From: Propionibacteriaceae bacterium
Lineage (GTDB): Bacteria; Actinomycetota; Actinomycetes; Propionibacteriales; Propionibacteriaceae
DNA: 14,317 nucleotides
Assembly: GCA_030538175.1 (NCBI GenBank)
Contig: JAUNUL010000011.1
Coordinates: 1-14,317, forward strand
Reading direction: 5' to 3'
In this document: piece by piece, positions 1 to 5,780 of the stretch
How positions within the stretch are numbered: the first letter of the stretch is position 1
How the letters are laid out: each line of letters opens with the position of its first letter
Position numbers and translations under genes: made by a program
Notes under the pieces: generated by a model
What the model saw: the letters and a program-made list of their open reading frames with translations, nothing else
Database searches by the model: none
Told to the model about the DNA's origin: nothing

Positions 1-36
1 CGAAACCCCAGTTGCCTCCGGGCAGCTGGGGTTTCG
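1..36. terminator. Hairpin, probable terminator of an unseen gene
   Basis: The 11-base arm CGAAACCCCAG (1-11) is the exact reverse complement of 26-36. The inner bases extend the stem (13-16 with 21-24) to a TCCG tetraloop, so nearly the whole segment folds. No T-run follows on the plus strand, which is common for high-GC actinobacterial terminators. It probably ends a gene lying left of the window. The direction of use cannot be decided because the flanking gene is not visible. Confidence 0.6.
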
Positions 37-70
37 TGCTGTCCGGACCCTCGCGTTGGTCGTTGTGGTC

Positions 71-142
71 CCCGAAACCCGACAAACGACGAGGGGCCAG
101 CCAAATAGTTGCGTCCGACCCGGCATTTTGTCGGGTTTCGGG
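71..142. repeat. Perfect 16-bp inverted repeat with a 40-nt spacer
   Basis: CCCGAAACCCGACAAA at 71-86 is the exact reverse complement of 127-142. The spacer is 87-126. The arm shares CGAAACCC with the arm of the hairpin at 1-36, so arms of the two structures could also pair with each other. It lies in the gene-free stretch 37-249, where nothing else is visible apart from the end of the GNAT gene at 250. It may be a bidirectional terminator, an attenuator-like RNA, or a small repeat element; the sequence does not decide between these. Confidence 0.7.
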
Positions 143-249
143 AGGCCGCGCGTCCGAATCTGCACGGACAACCGGGCCGCTTGGATAATCCCGATGGCCA
201 GCCTGTGGGTGCATCACGTGCGCCTTGGCAGGAAGGGCCAGGTCACGGA

Positions 250-873
250 TTAGGTGCGGCGTACCATCCGGAACATCGGCCGCCCCAGCCACGGCCCACC
301 CGCTGGACCCGCGGCCCCATCGGGGGAGAAACCGTTGCGCACATAGAAGCGCTCCGCACGAGGATTGTTGGCGATGATCCAGAGGTACGCCGAACGGTCC
401 CCAACCGCAGCCTCGAACAGGGCCTGACCAACACCTGACCCCTGGGCCTGCGGACGCAGGTACAGCCGATCCAACATGTACGGCACATCCACCGGCGGCG
501 GATCGAAGTTGGCCTCCCACCAGTTCTGGCCCGCCCCCGCGCATGCGATCCCGAGGATGCCACGGGGCCCCGCGGCCACGCTTGACCCACCCCCCGGGGT
601 CGTCCGGGCGCCGGGGTTCCCCCCCCTTGGGGGCGCCGCGGCCCCCCAATGCCGCCGGAAGGGTTCCCTCCCCGCGGCCAGGTCGTCGTGCATGGTCGCG
701 AGGTCCACCGCGAGCTCCGCGGCAGCGATTGCCGCCTCCGCCTGCCGCGGGTCGGCGTGCTCAGGGGGCATCAAGTGCGCGTACGTTGCGATCTGCGAGG
801 TGACGTGGGCAGCGACGTACGCCTCAGCGTCCTCGGGTTGGGCGAGCCGGATGCGGTACGCCCAGTGGGTCAC
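250..873 (-). CDS. GNAT-family N-acetyltransferase
   Basis: This 207-residue protein carries the GNAT fold. The acetyl-CoA binding loop is visible as RPQAQGSGVGQALFEAA (residues 140-156), preceded by the strand MLDRLYL. The late motif ANNPRAERFYVRNGF (168-182) is typical of motif B. Family knowledge says it transfers an acetyl group from acetyl-CoA to an amine; the substrate cannot be told. The start is GTG at 871-873, overlapping the stop of the upstream thiamine-binding gene by 4 bases (GTGA), so the two are probably co-translated. Residues about 77-104 are a Gly/Pro/Ala-rich stretch encoded by long C and G runs (about 575-660). It interrupts the central beta region, between FRRHW and GILGIACAG, and looks unlike the rest of the protein. 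The gene may be intact with a low-complexity loop, or the stretch may hide an indel or sequencing artefact. Confidence 0.85.
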   Translation of the reverse strand: MTHWAYRIRLAQPEDAEAYVAAHVTSQIATYAHLMPPEHADPRQAEAAIAAAELAVDLATMHDDLAAGREPFRRHWGAAAPPRGGNPGARTTPGGGSSVAAGPRGILGIACAGAGQNWWEANFDPPPVDVPYMLDRLYLRPQAQGSGVGQALFEAAVGDRSAYLWIIANNPRAERFYVRNGFSPDGAAGPAGGPWLGRPMFRMVRRT

Positions 874-935
874 TCAGCCTCGAGCCTGTCGATCGCGGCC
901 TCGAGGCGATCGAGCTTGCCGGTCAACTCACCGGT
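842..935. repeat. Left copy of direct repeat A (pairs with 7473-7566)
   Basis: This 94-base segment spans the GNAT 5' end and the thiamine-binding gene 3' end. It aligns without gaps to 7473-7566 at a constant offset of 6631, with 8 mismatches by eye (about 91% identity). Both copies end at the same ACCGGT. Confidence 0.9.
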
Positions 936-1172
936 ATGCCCGGGCCGGATGTCGGCCTTGAGGACCAGCGACACCCGGTTGCCGAACCGGCCGACGGCTT
1001 CGGTGGCGCGGCGGACCACGTCCATGCACTCATCCCAGTCACCCTCGATCGTGGTGAACATCGCATCCGTGCGCTTGGGCAGGCCGGACTCCCGGACCAC
1101 CTGCACGGCCGCCGCGACGGCGTCATGGACGGATTCAGAGCCGCTCGGGGCGACGGAAAAGGCAACCAACAT
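870..1172 (-). CDS. MTH1187-family thiamine-binding protein
   Basis: The 100-residue product matches the small MTH1187/YkoF-like thiamine-binding family (formerly DUF77) in length and pattern. It starts MLVAFSVAPSG, has the central MFTTIEGDWDECMDVVRRA, and the strand NRVSLVLKADIRPG. These proteins are small cytosolic ferredoxin-like-fold proteins, some shown to bind thiamine; the exact role is not settled. The start is ATG at 1170-1172 with a modest AGGATGG upstream. It overlaps the GNAT start by 4 bases and is first in that two-gene unit. The C-terminal helix (TGELTGKLDRLEAAIDRLEAE split over residues 80-100) is duplicated in degenerate form at 7501-7566, beside cydC. That suggests this gene once lay directly downstream of cydC. 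Confidence 0.85.
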   Translation of the reverse strand: MLVAFSVAPSGSESVHDAVAAAVQVVRESGLPKRTDAMFTTIEGDWDECMDVVRRATEAVGRFGNRVSLVLKADIRPGHTGELTGKLDRLEAAIDRLEAE

Positions 1173-1252
1173 GAGGCCATCCTGTCAGCCAGGTCAAGCG
1201 AGCTGCGCCACTCAGCATCCGCGAAGGAGCACCCCGGCTCCGCAGGCGCTTC

Positions 1253-1271
1253 GTGCTCGCCACACGAGCAC
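1253..1271 (-). terminator. Small hairpin, possible ancestral cydC terminator
   Basis: GTGCTCG (1253-1259) pairs with CGAGCAC (1265-1271) across a 5-base loop. There is no T-run. It lies between the cydC remnant and the start of the thiamine-binding gene, where a terminator for an ancestral cydC would sit. The corresponding sequence is missing from the right-hand copy. The rest of 1173-1299 shows no gene. Confidence 0.3.
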
Positions 1272-1299
1272 ACCGGCGGCAGCTACCAAGCCAAGTCGG

Positions 1300-1367
1300 G
1301 CTCAGCCCACCTCAACGACGCGGTTACAGCGGTCGACCACCCACGGATCATGGGTGATCACCAGCAC
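1300..1367. repeat. Left copy of direct repeat B (pairs with 7573-7640)
   Basis: This 68-base segment covers the end of a cydC reading frame. It aligns without gaps to 7573-7640 at a constant offset of 6273, with 6 mismatches by eye (about 91% identity). Homology stops abruptly after CCAGCAC. Confidence 0.9.
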
Positions 1368-1370
1368 CGG
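1302..1370 (-). pseudogene. Remnant of the 3' end of cydC
   Basis: Read on the minus strand it encodes SPVLVITHDPWVVDRCNRVV followed by EVG and the stop. This is nearly the same as the last residues of the intact CydC at 7575, including the H-loop histidine of an ABC ATPase. Three of the six base changes alter residues (Arg to Trp, Glu to Asp, Asp to Asn). Upstream of this the cydC similarity ends at once, so no ATPase can be made. An open frame continues to 1493, but it is non-homologous sequence crossing the ptsH terminator. It is a duplicated fragment, not a gene. Confidence 0.9.
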
Positions 1371-1431
1371 CGACGTCCTCGCCAAGGGTCTGGGACTGCT
1401 CGGAATCACCGCGCCCGAGCGGATGTGACCG

Positions 1432-1483
1432 AACTCGCCCGACAGACCGGGAGGTCGAACCTCCGCTGTGTGCCGGGCGAGTT
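1432..1483 (-). terminator. Long hairpin terminator after ptsH
   Basis: AACTCGCCCG (1432-1441) is the exact reverse complement of 1474-1483. Inside, ACAG (1442-1445) pairs with CTGT (1466-1469), and GGAGGT (1450-1455) pairs with ACCTCC (1459-1464) around a 3-base loop. It starts 6 bases beyond the ptsH stop, so it probably ends the fruR-fruK-fruA-ptsH transcript. No U-tract follows. Confidence 0.75.
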
Positions 1484-1489
1484 GGTGGC

Positions 1490-1750
1490 TCACTCCGCGT
1501 CGAGATCCTTTTCGACCAGCGCCGCAATCTCGGCGACAGCAGCCTCGTCGTCGGACGCCACGGTGACGCTGGCACCCTTCTCGGCGCCCAGGGTCATGAT
1601 GAGCAGAGGGCTGGTGGCATCGACAGGGTCCTCCCCCTCGACGGCGAGGGTGATCTCCGCGTCGTACTTCTCGGCGGCTTCGGCGATGATCGCGGCCGGG
1701 CGGGCGTGGAGGCCGACCTCGGAACCGACGATGACGGTGGTGCTGGGCAT
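1490..1750 (-). CDS. ptsH: Phosphocarrier protein HPr
   Basis: This 86-residue cytosolic protein is the usual HPr length. It accepts phosphate from Enzyme I and passes it to the EIIA domain. The active-site histidine is His15 in GLHARPA (residues 13-19). A serine, Ser47 in ATSPLLIM, sits at the position of the regulatory Ser46 of Firmicutes HPr; actinobacteria generally lack HPr kinase, so it is probably not a regulatory site here. The ATG start at 1748-1750 has AGAGGT seven bases upstream. The gene lies 49 bases downstream of fruA on the same strand and is the last gene before a long hairpin, so it should be the last cistron of the fru operon. Assignment is firm from the motif, length and context. 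Confidence 0.96.
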   Translation of the reverse strand: MPSTTVIVGSEVGLHARPAAIIAEAAEKYDAEITLAVEGEDPVDATSPLLIMTLGAEKGASVTVASDDEAAVAEIAALVEKDLDAE

Positions 1751-1799
1751 GGTGTTACCTCTTCCTTGAGTGTGTTGCTGACTGTGGTCGGGAATGGGA

Positions 1800-3869
1800 T
1801 CAGGCGGCGCGGGCCTTGAGCTGCTTCAACAGCAGCACCAGGGCGGCGGAGACGATCATGCCCGCCAGGACCGCGACGATGAAGCCCCAGATGGGGTCAA
1901 TGGCGAAGAACACGAAGATGCCGCCGTGGGGGGCCTTGGACCCGACGCCGAGCGCCATGATCAGCGCTCCGGTCACGGCGCCTCCGGCCATCATCGAGGG
2001 AATGATCCGGAAGGGATCGGCGGCTGCGAACGGAATGGCGCCCTCTGAAATGAACGAGGCACCCAACAGCCAGGCGGCGCGCCCGTTTTCCTGCTCGATC
2101 GGCGTGAACAGCTTTGGCCGAACCGCGGTGGCCAGCGCGAGTGCGAGCGGGGGGACCATGCCGGCTGCCATGACGGCGGCCATGATCTCCATCGAGGGCT
2201 GGCTGCTGACTGCGAGCCCGGCCGTCGCGAAGGTGTAAGCCGACTTGTTGACCGGTCCGCCGAGGTCGAAGCACATCATGAGGCCGAGGACGACCCCCAG
2301 AAGGATGGCAGCGCCGCCGGACATCCCTTCCAGCCAGCCCGTCAGCCCCGTCATCAGGGCCGCCAGGGGTCGGCCGAGCAGGAGGAACATCAGACCGCCC
2401 GATATCAGCGTCGCGATCAGGGGAATGATGACGACCGGCATCAGCCCTCGCACCCAGCGCGGCACCTTGAAGCTGCCCAGCCACATGGCGACCAGACCGG
2501 CGATCAGGCCGCCCGCGATGCCGCCGATGAAGCCGGCGCCCACGACCACAGCCACGGCACCCGCGGTGAATCCCGGAGCGATGCCGGGCCTATCGGCAAG
2601 AGCGAACGCGATATAGCCCGCCAGCGCGGCGACCAGGAAGTTCATTGAGGTCGCACCCAGCGTGAACAGCACCGCGCCGAGATATTGCATCAGCCCGCCC
2701 TCGGGCAGGTTGGTCAGCGAATTCTCGATCACGACCTGATCGGCCACATCGGTGATCTGATAGCCGCCGAACAGGAAGCCCAGCGCGATCAACAAGCCGC
2801 CGGCTGCGACGAACGGAATCATGTAGCTGACGCCGGTCATCAGCGCCTGCTGGATCCGCTTGCCCCAGCCGAGCTGGCTGCCCCTGCCTGTTGCGACGTC
2901 GGCGTCCGCGGCCGGCGTGCCCGACACCCGTGGGGCGTTCGGGTTGTCCGACGCTGCGACGGCTTCCTTGAGCATGACCTCCGGCTCGTTGATCGCGCGC
3001 TTGACCCCGGACTCGATCACGGGTTTGCCGGCGAACCGCTCGCGGCCCTTCACCCCGACATCGGTGGCAAAGATGACGGCATCGGCCGACGCGATCTGTT
3101 CCGCGGTCAGCGAGTCGGTCGCCGTGGAGCCCTGGGGCTCTGTGATGACGTCGATGCCCAGCTCCTTGCCGGCGTTGACGAGATAGTCGGCCGCCATGAA
3201 CGTGTGGGCAATCCCAGTGGGACAAGCGGTGATGGCAATGACAGTCCGCCGCTTATCCGAGCCTTCGGCCTGGCCTGCGATGCCTGGGGCGGCCGCCGCA
3301 CCGGTTGCGGTGGAGACTCCGGCAGCGACCGGCTCAGCGGCTCGAGATGGAGTGGTGTCGGCAGCGGTTGTCGTCTCCCTGGCCGGGGTGGCTGCCGCGC
3401 CGGTGTCGGCCGGAGGCTCGACGACCCCCCGGACCAGGTCGGTGACCTCATCGGGAGACGACGCTGAGCGCAGCGCGGCGAGGAAGTCCTTCTTGATCAG
3501 CGCGCGGGCGAGTTTGGTCAACAGCTTCATATGGTCGGCTCCGCCAGACTCGGCGGCCGCGATGAGGAACACCAGGTCGGACGGGCCGTCCTTGGCGCCG
3601 AAGTCGATGGGCTCGACCAGGCGTGCGAATCCCAGGGAGGCCTGGTTGACCGCGGCTGAGCGGCAATGGGGAATGGCAAACCCACCGGGCATGCCCGTTG
3701 GCGACTTCCCCTCCCGGGTGAGCGCATCGGCTGCCAACCCGTCGGCGTCGGCCCGCCCGGTGGCGGCGACGATCCCGGCGAGGCCACGGATCACGTCCTC
3801 CTTGGTGGATCCGAGGTCGACGTCCACGGCGACGAGGCCCGGCTCGATGAGCGATGGATTGGTGGACAT
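1800..3869 (-). CDS. fruA: PTS fructose-specific EIIABC transporter
   Basis: This 689-residue permease takes up fructose and phosphorylates it to fructose 1-phosphate. EIIA (about 1-150) has its phospho-histidine His68 in FAIPHCRS. An Ala/Thr/Pro-rich linker follows (about 152-206). EIIB (about 207-305) has the active cysteine Cys216 in ITACPTGIAHTFMAA. EIIC (about 335-685) is a multi-helix membrane domain with GGPVNKSAY (537-545), SFISEGAIPF (605-614) and APHGGIF (646-652). The A-B-C order is complete in one chain. The start chosen is ATG at 3867-3869, with AAGGAGAA (complement of 3874-3881) just upstream. The frame is open to 4133, but that extension lies over fruK and is not homologous. 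fruK ends 37 bases upstream. In Corynebacterium the equivalent gene is called ptsF. Confidence 0.95.
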   Translation of the reverse strand: MSTNPSLIEPGLVAVDVDLGSTKEDVIRGLAGIVAATGRADADGLAADALTREGKSPTGMPGGFAIPHCRSAAVNQASLGFARLVEPIDFGAKDGPSDLVFLIAAAESGGADHMKLLTKLARALIKKDFLAALRSASSPDEVTDLVRGVVEPPADTGAAATPARETTTAADTTPSRAAEPVAAGVSTATGAAAAPGIAGQAEGSDKRRTVIAITACPTGIAHTFMAADYLVNAGKELGIDVITEPQGSTATDSLTAEQIASADAVIFATDVGVKGRERFAGKPVIESGVKRAINEPEVMLKEAVAASDNPNAPRVSGTPAADADVATGRGSQLGWGKRIQQALMTGVSYMIPFVAAGGLLIALGFLFGGYQITDVADQVVIENSLTNLPEGGLMQYLGAVLFTLGATSMNFLVAALAGYIAFALADRPGIAPGFTAGAVAVVVGAGFIGGIAGGLIAGLVAMWLGSFKVPRWVRGLMPVVIIPLIATLISGGLMFLLLGRPLAALMTGLTGWLEGMSGGAAILLGVVLGLMMCFDLGGPVNKSAYTFATAGLAVSSQPSMEIMAAVMAAGMVPPLALALATAVRPKLFTPIEQENGRAAWLLGASFISEGAIPFAAADPFRIIPSMMAGGAVTGALIMALGVGSKAPHGGIFVFFAIDPIWGFIVAVLAGMIVSAALVLLLKQLKARAA

Positions 3870-3906
3870 GAAATTCTCCTTTCGGGTGCGACGGTGCACC
3901 GGAGGG

Positions 3907-4863
3907 TCAGATGGCGACGACCTCGACGTCGCCCGGTGAAGCCTGATGGGGCGCCGGCACCGTAGTGCCGGGCAGAGATGCTGCGGCCGACCCGTAGGCG
4001 ACGGCGTTGCGCAGGAGAGCGGGGCCGGTGTGGCCGGAGCATGCGGCGAGGACATAGCCGGCGAGGGATGAGTCGCCGGCACCCACCGTGGACAGGACGG
4101 TGACCGGGGGCGCGGCCGCCCGCCAGGCACCATCGGCCGTCACGAGCAGTGCGCCCGAACCGCCGAGGGTCACCAGCGCGGCACCGACTCCGCGGTCGAC
4201 CAGTCCCCGGGCCGCCGCGACGATCGGTGCGAGATCGCCTGCGGCGGCAGCCACCTCCAGCTCGTGACCGTTGCCGCCGACCAGCTGGGCAAGCTCATCG
4301 GAGTTGGGCTTGATCAGGTCGGGAGCGGCCAAGTCGAGTGAGTCGGCCAACGCGCGCAGAGGTGCGTCGGAGGTGTCGACAGCTATGCGTACGCCCAGCG
4401 GGCGCAGAGCGCGAACCATCCGTGCGTACCAATCCACCGGGGCCCCCGGCGGCAGCGAACCGGACAGGGTGACCCAGCGGGCGTTGCGGGCCGAGCCGAC
4501 CAGGATGTCGGTGAGCATTTCGACCTGCTGCTCGGAGACGGGCGCGCCCGGCGCGTTGAACTTGGTGGTTGTCCCGTCCTGCTCGGTCAGAGTGAGGTTG
4601 GTGCGCACCGGTGAATCCACGGCTACATTGCGATAGGGAAGCCCGATCGCCGTGAGTGCGGTGAGGAGCGGGTCGTGGGATGCGGCGGGAACCACCGCCA
4701 GCACGGGCTGCCCCGCCAGATGGACCGCGCGGGCGATATTGACACCCTTGCCGCCCGGTTCGGTGGTGATGTCGGTGAGGCGATGCACGCCACCGCGCTC
4801 GACGGTGCCCAGCACACGCGCTGTGCGATCCAGGCTGGGGTTGGGAGTGAACGTGACGATCAT
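3907..4863 (-). CDS. fruK: 1-phosphofructokinase
   Basis: This 318-residue PfkB-family sugar kinase phosphorylates fructose 1-phosphate, the product of FruA, to fructose 1,6-bisphosphate, feeding glycolysis. The N-terminus MIVTFTPNPSLDRT is typical of FruK. GGKGVNIARAVHLAG (about 38-51) is the first PfkB signature. KPNSDEL (185-191) is conserved. The second signature, STVGAGDSSLAGY (258-270), holds the catalytic base Asp264. The length matches the family. The ATG overlaps the fruR stop by 4 bases (ATGA), so it is translationally coupled to the regulator. The gene lies 37 bases upstream of fruA in the same operon. A LacC-type tagatose 6-phosphate kinase would look similar, but the EIIABC-Fru neighbour makes FruK the clear choice. 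Confidence 0.95.
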   Translation of the reverse strand: MIVTFTPNPSLDRTARVLGTVERGGVHRLTDITTEPGGKGVNIARAVHLAGQPVLAVVPAASHDPLLTALTAIGLPYRNVAVDSPVRTNLTLTEQDGTTTKFNAPGAPVSEQQVEMLTDILVGSARNARWVTLSGSLPPGAPVDWYARMVRALRPLGVRIAVDTSDAPLRALADSLDLAAPDLIKPNSDELAQLVGGNGHELEVAAAAGDLAPIVAAARGLVDRGVGAALVTLGGSGALLVTADGAWRAAAPPVTVLSTVGAGDSSLAGYVLAACSGHTGPALLRNAVAYGSAAASLPGTTVPAPHQASPGDVEVVAI

Positions 4864-5618
4864 GCGACCACGACCTCGATTCCTTCCTCGGTGATCCGCT
4901 GGTGTTGGTTTTCGGTGATGCTGCTGTCGGTGATCAGGACGTCGACGGCGTTGAGCGCGGCGAAACTCACCGTGGTTTCGACGCCCAACTTGCGGGAGTC
5001 GGCGAGCACGACGACCCTCTCGGCGGCCCGCACCATCGCCTCCTTCATGGCCGCCTCGTCCAGGTCGGGGGTCGAGAAGCCGTGGGCGGCGGAGATGCCG
5101 TTGGTGCCGATGAAGGCGACGTCCACGCGGAGCCGGGCGAACTCTGCGGGTGAGCCGACGATCGCCTGGGTGATGCCCCGCAGCCGCCCGCCGACGACCC
5201 GCACGTCCGCATGTGGCCGATTGGCCGAGATCGACTGGGCCGCTGGGAGAGAATTGGTCACGACGACGAAGTCATTGCTCAGGATCCGAGCCAGACGGCC
5301 GGTGGTCGTGCCGGCGTCGACGATGATCGCAGCGCCCGGCTCGGGGAGTTGGGCCAGTGCGGCCACGGCGATCCGCTCCTTTTCGGCGCTGGCTACGGTG
5401 TCGCGGTCACTGATCGATCGATCGCCCAGATTGAGGCTCTCCGCCAGCACGGCCCCGCCGTGCACCCTCCGCAGGACGCCCTGACGGTCGAGGACCTCGA
5501 GGTCGCGACGGATGGTCTCGGGCGTGACATCGAAGCGATCAGCCGCAAGCGTGACAGTGATGCGTCCATCGACGCGGGCGAAGTCGATGAGTGCCGCCCG
5601 GCGCTCCTCTGCATACAT
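4860..5618 (-). CDS. fruR: DeoR-family transcriptional regulator of the fructose operon
   Basis: This DeoR-type repressor has 252 residues from ATG at 5616-5618. A GTG two codons upstream (5622-5624) is also possible. It sits only 4 bases from the AGGGAGG ribosome site, while the ATG is 10 away, and family members usually begin MYAEERR, so the ATG is preferred. Residues about 20-57 form the winged helix-turn-helix (LAADRFDVTPETIRRDLEVL, then RRVHGGAV). The C-terminal sugar-phosphate sensor domain shows DAGTTTGRLA, FIGTNGISAAHGF and DEAAMKEAMV. It is first in the operon, overlaps fruK by 4 bases, and diverges from ptsI. By analogy with corynebacterial FruR it probably senses fructose 1-phosphate (or fructose 1,6-bisphosphate) and controls both divergent transcripts. 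The ligand is inferred. Confidence 0.9.
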   Translation of the reverse strand: MYAEERRAALIDFARVDGRITVTLAADRFDVTPETIRRDLEVLDRQGVLRRVHGGAVLAESLNLGDRSISDRDTVASAEKERIAVAALAQLPEPGAAIIVDAGTTTGRLARILSNDFVVVTNSLPAAQSISANRPHADVRVVGGRLRGITQAIVGSPAEFARLRVDVAFIGTNGISAAHGFSTPDLDEAAMKEAMVRAAERVVVLADSRKLGVETTVSFAALNAVDVLITDSSITENQHQRITEEGIEVVVA

Positions 5619-5684
5619 GGCCACGATGCCTCCCTTGCGTCACTGCTGATCCAATGAATCATCCAAAACAAACGCAATCGGATG

Positions 5685-5710
5685 TTGAAATATGTCCGAT
5701 CATATTTGAA
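5685..5710. promoter_or_regulatory. Candidate FruR operator, inverted repeat
   Basis: TTGAAATATG (5685-5694), six bases TCCGAT, then CATATTTGAA (5701-5710): the arms match at 9 of 10 positions. It lies in the AT-richer fruR-ptsI intergenic region and directly abuts the putative ptsI -35 box. A regulator bound here could affect both divergent promoters. The link to FruR rests on position and symmetry only. Confidence 0.55.
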
Positions 5711-5714
5711 TGTG

Positions 5715-5743
5715 TTGTCTTTGGCAACCTTTTCGCGTACTCT
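5715..5743 (+). promoter_or_regulatory. Putative ptsI promoter
   Basis: TTGTCT (5715-5720) and TACTCT (5738-5743) are separated by 17 bases and fit a housekeeping -35/-10 pair. The predicted transcription start, near 5750, leaves a short leader with a strong ribosome site. The matching minus-strand promoter for fruR, expected within about 5640-5690, could not be picked out with confidence. Confidence 0.5.
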
Positions 5744-5765
5744 TCTGGAAAGAGCCCAGGTCCCC

Positions 5766-5773
5766 AAGGAGGT
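5766..5773 (+). promoter_or_regulatory. Ribosome binding site that fixes the ptsI start
   Basis: AAGGAGGT lies seven bases before ATG 5781. The frame is open up to 5682, but an ATG there would fall inside the promoter/operator region and lacks a ribosome site, so 5781 is the real start. Confidence 0.85.
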
Positions 5774-5780
5774 AGGACCC

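Noticed and set aside
1371..1493. Open frame continuing the cydC remnant up to 1493
   Set aside because: It crosses the ptsH terminator and has no similarity to CydC; the frame is open by chance.
3870..4133. 88-codon N-terminal extension of fruA
   Set aside because: It overlaps the conserved fruK C-terminus, has no EIIA similarity, and a strong ribosome site precedes the ATG at 3867-3869.
5682..5780. 33-codon N-terminal extension of ptsI
   Set aside because: It runs through the operator and promoter; AAGGAGGT directly before ATG 5781 and the normal Enzyme I N-terminus fix the start.
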